From Alphaproteobacteria bacterium (GTDB lineage Bacteria > Pseudomonadota > Alphaproteobacteria > Rickettsiales > SXRF01): a DNA stretch of 64,000 nucleotides. Made by a program: the position numbers and the translations under genes. The stretch spans positions 1-64,000 of the forward strand of contig JANYES010000023.1 of the NCBI GenBank assembly GCA_025362975.1, written 5' to 3'. The number at the start of each line of letters is the position of its first letter. The stretch's first letter is position 1. Positions 43,878 to 53,414 of this stretch are shown here, piece by piece. The notes below the pieces were generated by a model. It made no database searches, had not been told where the DNA came from, and worked only from the letters and a program-made list of their open reading frames with translations.

Positions 43878-46301
43878 ATGAAGCAACAGCACATTACCCT
43901 CGTTGTGACTGGCAGCATTGCCGCCGTCAAAACCTTCGACCTCATTCACGCGCTTGAGGCCAAGGGTATGGATGTGTCAATTTTCCTGACCGATGCTGCA
44001 CAGCAATGGGTGACCCGCGAAGCTGCGCAGGAAATCATGCGCGGACGCGTTTTGACGAAGGAAGACATTACCGAATTGCCCGAAGAATTGGCGCGCTCCA
44101 AAGCCATTCTCGTCGCACCCGCCAGCGCCGACATAATGAAACAGCTCGTCCAGAACGATACGCCGCTTGCCAACGCGCTGAATGACAGCCACAAGCCGCT
44201 GCTGATTTCCCCCGCGATGAACGTGATGATGTGGCAGCACCCCGCTACGCAGCGCAATCTTGCAACACTACGCATGACCGGTGCGCATTTCATCGGCCCG
44301 GTCGTTGGTAACATGGCGTGCGGCGATAAAGGATACGGGCGTTTTATGGAGCCTAAGCAGATCGCCGAAGCCGTCAGCAGCGCTCTTAGCGGCGATGTGT
44401 CGCACCCGGCATTTGCCGCCGTTGCCGATTCTATTATTCCGGATGCGAAACTTCCGGAATTCGAAAAAGGCGATAAGAAAAAAGTGCTGCTCGTCATTCA
44501 GGGCGGGCGCGATGCGCTGGGCGCTTATCCATTGATCAGCGCGCTGCGTTCGCGTGGGTACGATGTGAAATGCGTGATCGGCCATCAGGCCGCTCACCTG
44601 CTGCCGGGCGAAGGCATCGCCACCATCTCCGGCCATCGTGCTTACACCCATCACTATCAGGAAGACCCGCAGGGCATGGAGCATATCCGCCTGCCGGAAC
44701 AGGCCGATGTAGTGCTGTTTGCGCCCGCGACGGCCATCAGTGTAACCGAAATGGCACAGGGCGGGGCTACCAGTTTTTCCGGCTGCCTGTACCTTGCCAG
44801 CAAAAAACCCGTCGTCGTCGTCCCGTCCGCCGATCAGTTGCATGCCGTGCGCGACGGCGATCTGGAGCAACTCAAAGCCGACGGCGCGCATATACTCACC
44901 ATCCCTAAAAACCTGCCACCGGCAGGGAAGGAACGTGCGAATGCCATCGCGAATGCCTTCGATACATTGATGAAAGAAAAGGATACCCCCATGCAAGACT
45001 CCACAGTCAAAGGCAAAAAAATCCTCGTTGTCGGCGGGAGCCCACGTGAACGCGTTGATACGTTCCGTTTTTACTACAACGATGAATGCCCCGAAACGCA
45101 AGGTGCCGATGTGGCCGCACAGCTCGCCCGACTAGGCGCGAATGTCACGCTGGTAACTCCAAATTCCAGCCACGCCGAGCCTGACGACGTGAAGATTATA
45201 AAGAAGCGCAAAGACGGCAGCAAAATCGAATCCGCCAAAGATTTAATCGCCGCCAGCGCCGAGCTGGACGAGTTCGATGCTGTGCTGCAACTGGCGAATC
45301 CATCGACCATCACCTGCCCGAACCCTGCCAGCGTGAAGTTGCAAAAAACCGACACCACCAGCCGCGCGCAGATGTTCACCGTCGCGGGTAATATCGACAT
45401 GCTGGAAAAACTCAAAGCCGCATTTCCTGAGTCCGCCGTAGCGGGCCTCGACGCGCAAGGGCGGTGGCAATCGCAGGGTGACGATACGCTCACTGCGCTC
45501 GCCAGGCCGTTTGCTGAGGCGGCCATGACACACGCGCCTGAAAGCAAAGACGCATCTAAGATGCTGAAAATGCCCACCAGCCGCAAACTCTCCAGCAAGC
45601 GCATCATCGTCACCACCGCCCGCACGGAAGAAAACGTGACCGAGCATGACAAGATCACCAATTTCTTTTCCGGCCGCCAGGGCCAGGCCATCGCCACGGC
45701 ATTTGCCGATATGGGAGCGGATGTCGTGCTGATTTCCGGCCCCACGCATATTCCCGATCTTGCCCACAGCAACATCAAAACCATCCACGTTAAAACCGCC
45801 CGCGAGATGCACGCTGCCACTCAGGCCGAGCTTGCCACGCAAGCTGACGCTTTCATCGGTACGGCTGCGGTTGCCGATTTCGGTACCGAAACGCCCATGA
45901 AAATGCATTTGAAGGAAGGCGAAATCCAAACGCTGGAACTGACGGAGAATCCCAGCATCGTCGGCGGAGCTGCGCACCACGCCAACCGCCCGCGCATCGT
46001 GGTCAGCTTTGCCGCGCAATCGACGGAAACGATTCTCGAATACGCCCAGAAAAAATTCGCCAAGCTCGGCGCGGACCTCACCGTCGCCAACCCCATCGGC
46101 GAAGATACTGCCATCGGGCGCGACGCGACGCGCAATCAGGTGATATTCATCACTGCAGACGGAGTGCGCCGCCTGCCGGAAATGGACAAGAGCGAAGTGG
46201 GCCTCAAAATTGCCGACGAAGTTGCGATGATGTTGCTTAAAGCCAAGCCCGTCACCCGCAACGACCCAACCGAGCCAAGCGCAGGAATAGTCGCCCGCTA
46301 A
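43878..46301 (+). CDS. coaBC: Double-length CoaBC: tandem flavoprotein and tandem CoaB-like domains
   Basis: 807 aa, twice the usual 400 of bifunctional CoaBC, which makes 4'-phosphopantetheine in CoA synthesis. Domain order: flavoprotein 1 (1-175), flavoprotein 2 (200-365), a degenerate CoaB-like domain (378-520), and a complete CoaB (573-790; TTARTEENVTEHDKITNFFSG, AAVADF, TENPSIV, KLGADLTVANP). Flavoprotein 1 has the catalytic Asn (PAMN, 115) and Cys (ACGDKGYGR, 148) but no His. Flavoprotein 2 has the His (MEHIRL, 269) but PSAD replaces PAMN and the Cys motif is gone. So the decarboxylase site appears shared between the copies. No second coaBC is in view. Confidence 0.87.
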   Translation: MKQQHITLVVTGSIAAVKTFDLIHALEAKGMDVSIFLTDAAQQWVTREAAQEIMRGRVLTKEDITELPEELARSKAILVAPASADIMKQLVQNDTPLANALNDSHKPLLISPAMNVMMWQHPATQRNLATLRMTGAHFIGPVVGNMACGDKGYGRFMEPKQIAEAVSSALSGDVSHPAFAAVADSIIPDAKLPEFEKGDKKKVLLVIQGGRDALGAYPLISALRSRGYDVKCVIGHQAAHLLPGEGIATISGHRAYTHHYQEDPQGMEHIRLPEQADVVLFAPATAISVTEMAQGGATSFSGCLYLASKKPVVVVPSADQLHAVRDGDLEQLKADGAHILTIPKNLPPAGKERANAIANAFDTLMKEKDTPMQDSTVKGKKILVVGGSPRERVDTFRFYYNDECPETQGADVAAQLARLGANVTLVTPNSSHAEPDDVKIIKKRKDGSKIESAKDLIAASAELDEFDAVLQLANPSTITCPNPASVKLQKTDTTSRAQMFTVAGNIDMLEKLKAAFPESAVAGLDAQGRWQSQGDDTLTALARPFAEAAMTHAPESKDASKMLKMPTSRKLSSKRIIVTTARTEENVTEHDKITNFFSGRQGQAIATAFADMGADVVLISGPTHIPDLAHSNIKTIHVKTAREMHAATQAELATQADAFIGTAAVADFGTETPMKMHLKEGEIQTLELTENPSIVGGAAHHANRPRIVVSFAAQSTETILEYAQKKFAKLGADLTVANPIGEDTAIGRDATRNQVIFITADGVRRLPEMDKSEVGLKIADEVAMMLLKAKPVTRNDPTEPSAGIVAR

Positions 46302-46610
46302 TTGCCTTTTTGTAAAACCAGCCTATGCTTCGCGCCTGACCACTGACACGCGAAAGGGTTTGGTATGATTCGCTTTTTCCCGCTTCGAACAATGTCATAT
46401 CGTGCCGCCGCGTACCTGATCTTGTTGGGCGACGATGCCAGCATCGGTGTAACGCGCGCGACACACGGAATTTGTTCGAGGTCGCGCCAGTTTTCCACCA
46501 TCGTCAGCGACCCGTGTCCGCGCAGGTTGACCATGATTGCGCCCGCGGTTTTGTCGGTGAACTTCGTTTTAATCTCGGTCAGCTCTTCCGCCGTGCCTCA
46601 CGGATAGATA
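46298..46610 (-). pseudogene. Remnant of an unidentified gene
   Basis: The frame reads FTDNIYP, stop, GTAEELTEIKTKFTDKTAGA, MVNLRGHGSLTMVENWRDLE and TPMLASSPNKIRYAAARYD. It has coding-like composition and a third-position GC bias on this strand, but no start, an internal stop near 46597, and it fades into non-coding sequence. Family not recognised. The rest of the spacer to 46843 is AT-rich with no gene. Confidence 0.3.
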
Positions 46611-46843
46611 TTATCGGTAAACGGTGCGCCTCGACATAGGTATGGCTGTTTCAAACGGATAATAACATTATTGTGACACGAGGAATCCAATGAACTGAAA
46701 TAGTTAAATAATATTTGATGTGCTCACAGTGCTGCGAGGTTGTTATGCGCCATTTTCTAACGATACTTATCGATTTTTTATCAGCACCGATCTCTATTTA
46801 GTATATGCTCCGAGTGTCCTTTTAAACAGTTGGGTGGAAAACC

Positions 46844-48514
46844 TTGGAAACTCTGCTAAATTTTTTTAACTCCGAAGATTTCATGCCGCATGGGCATTGC
46901 TTCCTGTGGCAGCCGTCCATTCTGTGGCTGCATGTTATCTCCGATGCGGTGATTGCGCTGGCTTATTACTCCATTCCGCTGGTGTTGCTTTACTTTGTGC
47001 GCAACCGCAAAGACCTGCCGTTCAAAAACTTGTTCTACCTGTTTGGCTCGTTTATCCTGCTGTGCGGCACGAGCCATATCATGGGCATACTCGTCATCTG
47101 GCAGCCGGATTATGCGCTGGAAGGGCTGGTTAAAGCTGCCACTGCCATTGTGTCGATCGTCACCGCATTCATCGCGATGGGCCTCATTCCGCAGGCGCTC
47201 GCCTTGCGCAGCCCGCAGGAACTGGCGCTGCTGAATATCGAACTGGCTGGCGCCTACGCCGATGTCGAGCATAAAGTGGAAGAGCGCACCGCCGAACTTA
47301 GCCGTGCCAACGACCGCTTGCGTGAAAGCCAATTCCAATTGCAAGCCGCACTTACCTCCGCCGAAGAAGCCAACGTCGCCAAATCAGAGTTTATGGCCAA
47401 TATGAGCCACGAAATCCGCACACCGATGAATGCTGTGATCGGCCTGTCCAAAATCTTGTCGATGAGTCAGCCGCTGACAGGCAAGCAGTCGGACTACATC
47501 AAAACCCTGCAGACCAGCGCCGATTCACTGCTCACCCTGATCAACGACCTGCTCGACATCGCCAAGATCGAAGCGCGCACGGTCGAGCTTGACGCTGTGC
47601 CATTTAACCTCACCGGGCTGATCGATGAAATCGTCGGTATGATGGCGATTCAGGTCAAGAATAAAGGCCTCAGTTTCATCAACGAAGGCGAGCAGGTGAA
47701 GGGCCAAACCTATATCGGCGACCCGGGAAGGCTGCGCCAGATTATCGTCAATCTGTGCAGCAACGCGATTAAATTTACCGATGTCGGTGAAGTCCGTGTG
47801 CAGATTACCAGCAGCCCGAGCGACCGCGACGGCATTGACACCGTATGCATCAGCGTGCGCGACACCGGCATTGGCATCGCCTCCGACAAAATTAAAAAAG
47901 TATTCGATAAATTCATTCAGGCCGATGCCAGCATCACCCGTAAATACGGCGGCACCGGCTTAGGCCTTACCATCACCAAAACCCTCACCGAAATTATGGG
48001 CGGTACCATTTATGTGGAAAGCACTCTGGGCAAGGGCTCGGTGTTCACCGTCTGCATACCGCTGAAACACGATACGCCGCAAGCGTTTATCACCCCGTCG
48101 CAACGCGTTGAGTTACCCGCTGTTGTTGATGGTATGCCATCCTTACGCATTTTGCTGGTAGAAGATTATGCCACCAATGTGCTGGTCGCAACGGCATTTT
48201 TAGAAGAATTCGGCTACACGGTGGAAGTTGCCAAGAACGGTTTCGACGCGCTGGAAGTCGTGCGCAAAGGTGATTTTGATGTGGTGCTCATGGATGTGCA
48301 GATGCCGGTCATGAATGGCTTCGAAGCCACGCGCCTGATTCGCGAGCATGAGCAAATCAACGGCGCGCCACGCGTGCCGATCATCGGCATGACCGCATAC
48401 GCGCTTTCGGGAGACCGTGAGCGTTGTCTGGTTTCGGGCATGGATGATTACATCGCCAAGCCGTTCAACCCAGAAGACCTCCGAAAAAAAATCCTCGGCG
48501 CGATTCGCCACTAA
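46844..48514 (+). CDS. Hybrid histidine kinase with ethylene-receptor-like sensor domain
   Basis: 556 aa, TTG start. The N-terminal three-helix domain (1-110) matches the ETR1 ethylene-binding domain: [13 protein letters not shown] (Asp34, Tyr41, Ile44-Pro45) and [10 protein letters not shown] (Cys74, His78), with the same spacing as ETR1 Asp25, Tyr32, Ile35-Pro36, Cys65 and His69. In plants Cys and His hold Cu(I) that binds ethylene. A helical linker leads to HisKA ([18 protein letters not shown]), HATPase ([24 protein letters not shown]) and receiver ([13 protein letters not shown]). The GAF domain of plant receptors is absent. Confidence 0.9.
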   Translation: METLLNFFNSEDFMPHGHCFLWQPSILWLHVISDAVIALAYYSIPLVLLYFVRNRKDLPFKNLFYLFGSFILLCGTSHIMGILVIWQPDYALEGLVKAATAIVSIVTAFIAMGLIPQALALRSPQELALLNIELAGAYADVEHKVEERTAELSRANDRLRESQFQLQAALTSAEEANVAKSEFMANMSHEIRTPMNAVIGLSKILSMSQPLTGKQSDYIKTLQTSADSLLTLINDLLDIAKIEARTVELDAVPFNLTGLIDEIVGMMAIQVKNKGLSFINEGEQVKGQTYIGDPGRLRQIIVNLCSNAIKFTDVGEVRVQITSSPSDRDGIDTVCISVRDTGIGIASDKIKKVFDKFIQADASITRKYGGTGLGLTITKTLTEIMGGTIYVESTLGKGSVFTVCIPLKHDTPQAFITPSQRVELPAVVDGMPSLRILLVEDYATNVLVATAFLEEFGYTVEVAKNGFDALEVVRKGDFDVVLMDVQMPVMNGFEATRLIREHEQINGAPRVPIIGMTAYALSGDRERCLVSGMDDYIAKPFNPEDLRKKILGAIRH

Positions 48515-48533
48515 TCTTTACATAGGAATATTT

Positions 48534-49007
48534 ATGCGCACGTTAAAATACGCTACACTGATGATCATCGTTGCCGCTCCGTCGCTGGCTTATGCGCAGA
48601 ACGCCAATCTACCGTGGCTCAATTCCGGCGCCAGCCAATCGCAACCCGTGCAAAGCGCGCCACCAATGCAACAGCAGGTGCAGCCGACGCATACACATCA
48701 TAGCAAGCATCAGCAGCAACCCTCCCAGAGCTTACCCGCCGAACCGGAAAGCGCCAATACGCGCGATACCGATGACCGCAAGCTCAATGCACTCGCGACT
48801 GAGTATTATCATATTTCCGATAAAGATAAAAAGGCTGTAAAAAATTTGACACAGCTTGGTGCGCGCGTGCACGCGTTCCACAATGTTTTGAACCAGCGAA
48901 GCTACGGCGCACATGACATTATTAAAGATGCGCAAAAGCTGGAAAACCGTATTACCGCGCGCAAGAAAAAACTTGTTGCTGCCGAAGCGAAACAAAACGC
49001 CAAATAA
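48534..49007 (+). CDS. Secreted hypothetical protein
   Basis: 157 aa from ATG 48534 (ATAGGAATATTT upstream). Signal peptide ends SLAYAQ. A Gln/Pro/His-rich middle (QPTHTHHSKHQQQPSQS) could bind metal, and the C-terminal helix is charged (LENRITARKKKLVAAEAKQ). No family recognised. It lies 19 nt after the ethylene-receptor-like kinase and may be co-transcribed; the His cluster is notable next to a Cu-dependent sensor. Confidence 0.6.
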   Translation: MRTLKYATLMIIVAAPSLAYAQNANLPWLNSGASQSQPVQSAPPMQQQVQPTHTHHSKHQQQPSQSLPAEPESANTRDTDDRKLNALATEYYHISDKDKKAVKNLTQLGARVHAFHNVLNQRSYGAHDIIKDAQKLENRITARKKKLVAAEAKQNAK

Positions 49008-49072
49008 CCTCGTATCGATATTTTATTTCATTTGCGGTTAATTATTCTTCCAACAAAAGTAATGGAGGATGT

Positions 49073-49699
49073 ATGAGCTTATTTTCCCACGATAATGAAA
49101 AAGACACCCACGCGGTTGCGCCCATTCCCGAACGCCTGCGCAAAAGCGAAAAAATCGTCATCATCACAGCGGACAATACGGAAGATACGGAATTTTTCTA
49201 TCCATATTACCGCCTGACCGAAGAAGGCTATACCGTGGATGTCGTTACCCCTAAAGGCGGTAAATTCACGGCAAAGCACGGCCTCGGCCTTACAAATACC
49301 CGCGCGATTGACGATGTGAACCCCGCCGATTACGCGCTGCTGTATATCCCAGGCGGCAAAGCGCCGCAGGAGTTGCGCAAGAACGACAAGGTTATCGCCT
49401 TCGTTAAAGAATTCGCACGTTCGGGAAAGCCCATCGCTGCCATTTGCCACGGTCCGCAGGTGTTGGCAACGGCCGGTCTGCTAAGCGGCAAGAATATTGC
49501 TGCATGGCCTGAAATCGCCGATGAGATGCAAGAAGCAGGCGCGGTCTTCGTCAATGAAGCACTCGTTGAAGACGGGCAGTTCATCACTAGCCGTATGCCG
49601 GGTGATTTGCCCCGACATCTGTACGGTGTGCTGGAATATTTAAAAGGTAATGTGGCGAACACAAGCCGCGAGAGCCGCAAAAACTCCACGGCGGCTTAA
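49073..49699 (+). CDS. DJ-1/PfpI-family protein
   Basis: 208 aa. The nucleophile elbow is in KPIAAICHGPQVLATAG (Cys, with His next to it), the YPYYRLTEEGYTVDVVTPKGG segment lies upstream, and ITSRMPGDLPRHL follows. The family includes glyoxalase/deglycase and stress proteins; the general fold is clear but not the reaction. GGAGG lies 4 nt from the ATG. A terminator follows directly. Confidence 0.9.
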   Translation: MSLFSHDNEKDTHAVAPIPERLRKSEKIVIITADNTEDTEFFYPYYRLTEEGYTVDVVTPKGGKFTAKHGLGLTNTRAIDDVNPADYALLYIPGGKAPQELRKNDKVIAFVKEFARSGKPIAAICHGPQVLATAGLLSGKNIAAWPEIADEMQEAGAVFVNEALVEDGQFITSRMPGDLPRHLYGVLEYLKGNVANTSRESRKNSTAA

Positions 49700-49711
49700 T
49701 TTTTCATTGTG

Positions 49712-49750
49712 AAAAAGGCACATGCGGTCATTAAGCATGTGCCTTTTTTT
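49712..49750. terminator. Bidirectional Rho-independent terminator
   Basis: AAAAAGGCACATGC (49712-49725) pairs with GCATGTGCCTTTTT (49735-49748), with A- and T-runs on both sides. It ends the PfpI gene and, on the other strand, the Nramp-type transporter gene whose stop lies in the T-run. Confidence 0.92.
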
Positions 49751-51005
49751 ACATCACCGCGAACATGCCGACTGCTGCGGCAAACATGATCAGCGTCGCC
49801 AGCGCGACGACCATTCGGTTCAGCAGTGAGCTGGGTTTATCTTTCATGATTTTCTTATCGCTGGCCACCATCAAAATAGTCAGCATGACAAAAGGAGCCA
49901 GCACGCCGTTCACTACAGCCGACCATAACAACGCCTGCACCGGGTTGATGCCAACGAAATCCAGCGCCACGCCGCACAACACCGATAAAATGATCACGCC
50001 GTAAAACGCACGCGCCTGTTTGAGCTTTTCATCCAGCCCGTGCGACCAGTCGAATGTTTCAGCAAAGGCATAGGCTGACGAGCCGGCTAAAGTCGGAATT
50101 GCCAGGAACCCGACGGCTACAATGCCCACAGTATACAGCAATGTCGCCAGATCGCCCGCAAGCGGTTTCAGTGCCTGCGCGGCTTCCTTCGACGTGCCTA
50201 TATGCGTAATACCATGCTTATTTAGTGTTAGTGCCGTGGTGAGGATAATGAAAAACATGACAACGTTGGACAGTAGCGTGCCGCTACCGACATCCATCAT
50301 GCGATCGGTAAGTTGGATTTCACCGGCGGTGTTTTTGCGTGTGCGGATGCGCCGCCCCATTGATTTTTCTTCTTCTACCTCCTGCGCCGCTTGCCAGAAA
50401 AACAAATAAGGGCTGATGGTGGTGCCGAGAATAGCCACCATCATCTGCCATGTCGCTTCATCGTGCGGCATTGACAACGTAAACGTTGCGTGCGCCACTT
50501 CCGACCAGTCGGGATGCAGCATGAAAGCTGTGATGATGTAGGCAAACAGCGACAGCGCCAGCCATTTGAGCACATTGGCAATCTGGTGATAGCGGAAACG
50601 CACAATCGCTACCCCAATCGCAAGCCCAAAAACAACGACGAAAAAATACGCGTTCCAGCCAGTGAGCAGCTCTGCCGCATCCGCCATGCCTGCGAGATCG
50701 GCAGCGATGTTGATCGTATTGGCGATCAGCAGCGCAACGCAAAAAGTAACCAGCAGCGGTTTGGGGAGTTTCTGCCGCAGGATACCTGCAAGGCCCTGGC
50801 CAGTAACCATGCCGATGCGCGCGCACATCATCTGAACCGCCGACATCAGCGGCCATGTGAACCACGCCATCCACAGCATGGACATGCCCAGCTGCGCACC
50901 GGCGATTGAATAGGTAGCAATGCCCGATGGATCGTCGTCGGCGGCCCCTGATACCACTCCCGGCCCGAGTGCGCTGAAGAATCGTTTAATAAGTTTACGC
51001 GCCAT
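49749..51005 (-). CDS. Nramp-family divalent metal transporter (DPSG variant)
   Basis: 418 aa with about 11 membrane helices. The first helix has ADDDPSGIATYSIAGAQLG in place of the canonical DPGN metal-binding motif, and the region normally carrying the metal-binding Met reads AGSSAYAFAETFDW. These changes are typical of the Nramp-related branch found in proteobacteria, so substrate (Mn, Fe, Mg or other) cannot be assigned. Helix 5 region TTISPYLFFWQAAQEVEEE is conserved in this group. Monocistronic, ending in the shared terminator. Confidence 0.85.
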   Translation of the reverse strand: MARKLIKRFFSALGPGVVSGAADDDPSGIATYSIAGAQLGMSMLWMAWFTWPLMSAVQMMCARIGMVTGQGLAGILRQKLPKPLLVTFCVALLIANTINIAADLAGMADAAELLTGWNAYFFVVVFGLAIGVAIVRFRYHQIANVLKWLALSLFAYIITAFMLHPDWSEVAHATFTLSMPHDEATWQMMVAILGTTISPYLFFWQAAQEVEEEKSMGRRIRTRKNTAGEIQLTDRMMDVGSGTLLSNVVMFFIILTTALTLNKHGITHIGTSKEAAQALKPLAGDLATLLYTVGIVAVGFLAIPTLAGSSAYAFAETFDWSHGLDEKLKQARAFYGVIILSVLCGVALDFVGINPVQALLWSAVVNGVLAPFVMLTILMVASDKKIMKDKPSSLLNRMVVALATLIMFAAAVGMFAVM

Positions 51006-51125
51006 CTATGCTCCCAATGTTCTAATAAACCTTAACACATAAACTGCCATCTATAAATATCCCATATGGAATTCCAACACCTTAATCGTTATAGTGGCTA
51101 ATTATATAAGCTATAGGAGTCCATA

Positions 51126-51521
51126 ATGAAACATTACGCTATTCTCTATATAGCAACGCTTGTGGTGATGACCATCCTCGATCTCGCCTGGATCGGCGGC
51201 ATCGCCCGCGATTTCTATAAAAGCCGCTTAGGCGAGCAGATGGATATCAATGCCATCCCCGCCGTGATGTTCTACCTGATCTATATTGTCGGGATCATGA
51301 TCTTCGTGCACGGCATGGCAACGCAGGGCTGGCAGTCGACAATGCTATATGGTGCGCTGTTTGGCTTCTTCTGCTACGCGACGTATGACATGACTAATCT
51401 CGCCACGCTTCGGGGCTGGTCGCAGTCGCTCACGATCGTCGATATGGCGTGGGGCACGTTCGTCACCGGTGCGGCGGCCACCGCTGGCAAGCTGATCACC
51501 GATTATTTCGAACGCGCCTAG
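51126..51521 (+). CDS. DUF2177 membrane protein
   Basis: 131 aa, four membrane helices, with the DUF2177 features LDLAWIGGIARDFYKSRLG near the N-terminus and FCYATYDMTNLATLRGWS in the middle. AGGAG is 6 nt upstream. Function unknown. Its stop overlaps the stop of the convergent mscS-type gene by 4 nt. Confidence 0.88.
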   Translation: MKHYAILYIATLVVMTILDLAWIGGIARDFYKSRLGEQMDINAIPAVMFYLIYIVGIMIFVHGMATQGWQSTMLYGALFGFFCYATYDMTNLATLRGWSQSLTIVDMAWGTFVTGAAATAGKLITDYFERA

Positions 51522-53032
51522 TGCGCGTCGACATGTTTATAAAACGCGCTTGGCTGGAATAGGATTGAATTTGGAAACGCGACGACCTTGCCGGTTGCCT
51601 TGTAACCGCCCGCGCCGTCGTCAAGCAGCTCCCGCAGGTATAACCGCAGCATCCCTACCTGCACCACGTCGCCGGTGACGCCCGACACCGTAATGCGGTC
51701 GCCCGCTCGCACGCCGTAGCGCCCGAAATAGAAGAAATGTGCCGCTAGCGAAATTAGTACTGTCTGCAATCCAACCGCAAGACCCGCCGTGATAAACCCG
51801 GCAAATGTCGCCAGCGATCCGAACTCGCTGAGGAAGTTGGCCAACACCACGAAGGTCAGGGCCATGAACAATACGGTGCGGCGCGCGATGTGTAGCTGGC
51901 GCTGTCGCTTGGGGTCCTGCACGTAGCGTTTAGTTGCACGACGGGCCAGTTCCGATAATACCAGCGGAATTGCAACAGCAATCACCAGCACGACCAGCCG
52001 CACAATAAGCTGGTGGAACACGCGCGACCAGTCGTCATGCAAAATCCTGTCCCACTCGGCAAGGTCGCGCTGGGGTGCTGACAACAGCACTGACATTTCA
52101 CCCAGCGGAACCACTGCGTTCGAAAGCAGCCTGTAGTGGTTCAGCAATTCATCGAGCGACTGGCGGTAGGTTTTTATCGCTTTGTCGTCGTCACCGTTAT
52201 TCGCTGACAACGTATCGCCTGCCGTTAGTGCGCCTTTAAGCGCGGCGCGGATGGAGGTCATCATAGCGCCGTTCGCGTCGTACAGCGTATTGGTCTGCTG
52301 GATAATATTTTCGATTTCGCTGGATTTGCGCGAATAGCTGAACATGGTGGCAATCAGCTTCAGCATGCCGTCGCCTTCTTGCAGGCTGTCCTTGTCTTTG
52401 GATGAATCTTCTTTAACGACGGTGGTCGTGGTGGTGGCGGGCACGTCGACTTGCGTCTCATCGACAACGGTGCGCGACAAGGCGTTGATCTGGTCGAGCA
52501 GGCTGCCGGATTTATCGCCTTCATTGCTGAAGACTTTCAGCATGGTCAGCAGCAGCTCATACTGTGCATTGGCCAGTTTCATCTGGCCACTCAGCTTTTC
52601 GCGCCGATGGGCGCCCAGGCCTTTGGCTTTGAGTTTGACGTTCAAACCATCGATTTTTTCCCTGGCTTCGCCGATGGATTTCTGGATACGGCTTTTACGC
52701 GTTTCCATAACCTCGGTGGTGGCGGCTTCCGTTGTCGTTTTATCCAGTTTAAGCACGGCGTTTTCAGCGCGCGCAAAATCAAACCCCTTAAGCAGCACTT
52801 TTTTCGAGTTGTCGCGCAGACGGTTTTTAAGCAGTGTTTCGCGCCCGTTATCCGGCAGCGTTTCGGTGTCCGAGATGCTGCGCGTCCATGCGATGACTTG
52901 TTCGAGGTAGGGCAGAATATCGGTTTCTTTGATCGGAGGCGGAACCGCAGTATCCTGTGCATAAGCGGGCAGGGTAGTGACCGCCAGTATAAGTGCGGCG
53001 GCGAGAGGTTTGATCAAGAAAATACGTAGCAT
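51518..53032 (-). CDS. MscS-family mechanosensitive channel
   Basis: 504 aa from ATG 53032 (AAGG upstream; the frame extends to 53068). Signal peptide ends PAYAQD. A long helical periplasmic region (30-300) includes coiled-coil LDKTTTEAATTEVMETR and a linker VPATTTTTVVKEDSSKD. Four membrane helices follow, the MscS pore helix SLATFAGFITAGLAVGLQTV and the beta domain FFYFGRYGVRAGDRITVSGVTGDVV. It is longer than E. coli MscS (286 aa), nearer to YbdG/YnaI size. It releases solutes on hypo-osmotic shock. Confidence 0.9.
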   Translation of the reverse strand: MLRIFLIKPLAAALILAVTTLPAYAQDTAVPPPIKETDILPYLEQVIAWTRSISDTETLPDNGRETLLKNRLRDNSKKVLLKGFDFARAENAVLKLDKTTTEAATTEVMETRKSRIQKSIGEAREKIDGLNVKLKAKGLGAHRREKLSGQMKLANAQYELLLTMLKVFSNEGDKSGSLLDQINALSRTVVDETQVDVPATTTTTVVKEDSSKDKDSLQEGDGMLKLIATMFSYSRKSSEIENIIQQTNTLYDANGAMMTSIRAALKGALTAGDTLSANNGDDDKAIKTYRQSLDELLNHYRLLSNAVVPLGEMSVLLSAPQRDLAEWDRILHDDWSRVFHQLIVRLVVLVIAVAIPLVLSELARRATKRYVQDPKRQRQLHIARRTVLFMALTFVVLANFLSEFGSLATFAGFITAGLAVGLQTVLISLAAHFFYFGRYGVRAGDRITVSGVTGDVVQVGMLRLYLRELLDDGAGGYKATGKVVAFPNSILFQPSAFYKHVDAH

Positions 53033-53205
53033 ACAGTCAGCCTTATAGGAGTTAAGATGGGCTATCATAGCGCTTTCTGGCCATATTCACATTAAATTCC
53101 AGGTGGGAAAGGGTCTTTTACGTCCGCTTTACGTCCAGATAGCTGATGCGCACGCGAATTTTTACGGCCAAATCGCGATACTGAAGCTATAAACAAGGAG
53201 GAAGT

Positions 53206-53355
53206 ATGGATAACGAAACCCCGGCTTGTAATGACGTTTTTGGCCATCTGCTCGGCACCGATGTGTACGGAAATACATCTAACACGAATACCGAATACGA
53301 AACGCCTGACGACGCCGAAGGCAAAGATACTTTCGGTAACGATGCAGGTTGCTGA
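53206..53355 (+). CDS. Small acidic protein
   Basis: 49 aa, MDNETPACNDVFGHLLGTDV then Asn/Thr-rich NTSNTNTEYETPDD and DTFGNDAGC. A strong AAGGAGGAAGT lies just before the ATG, the best ribosome-binding site in this part of the window. No family recognised. It ends 60 nt ahead of greB. Confidence 0.6.
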   Translation: MDNETPACNDVFGHLLGTDVYGNTSNTNTEYETPDDAEGKDTFGNDAGC

Positions 53356-53414
53356 TACAGGCCTTATTCAGTTTATCTGATTACACTCCGTTTGCCATCT
53401 GTTATGATAAAGCC

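Noticed and set aside
44268..45101. Long antisense frames within coaBC
   Set aside because: They are a by-product of the GC-biased third positions of the sense gene. Domain matches are all on the sense strand.
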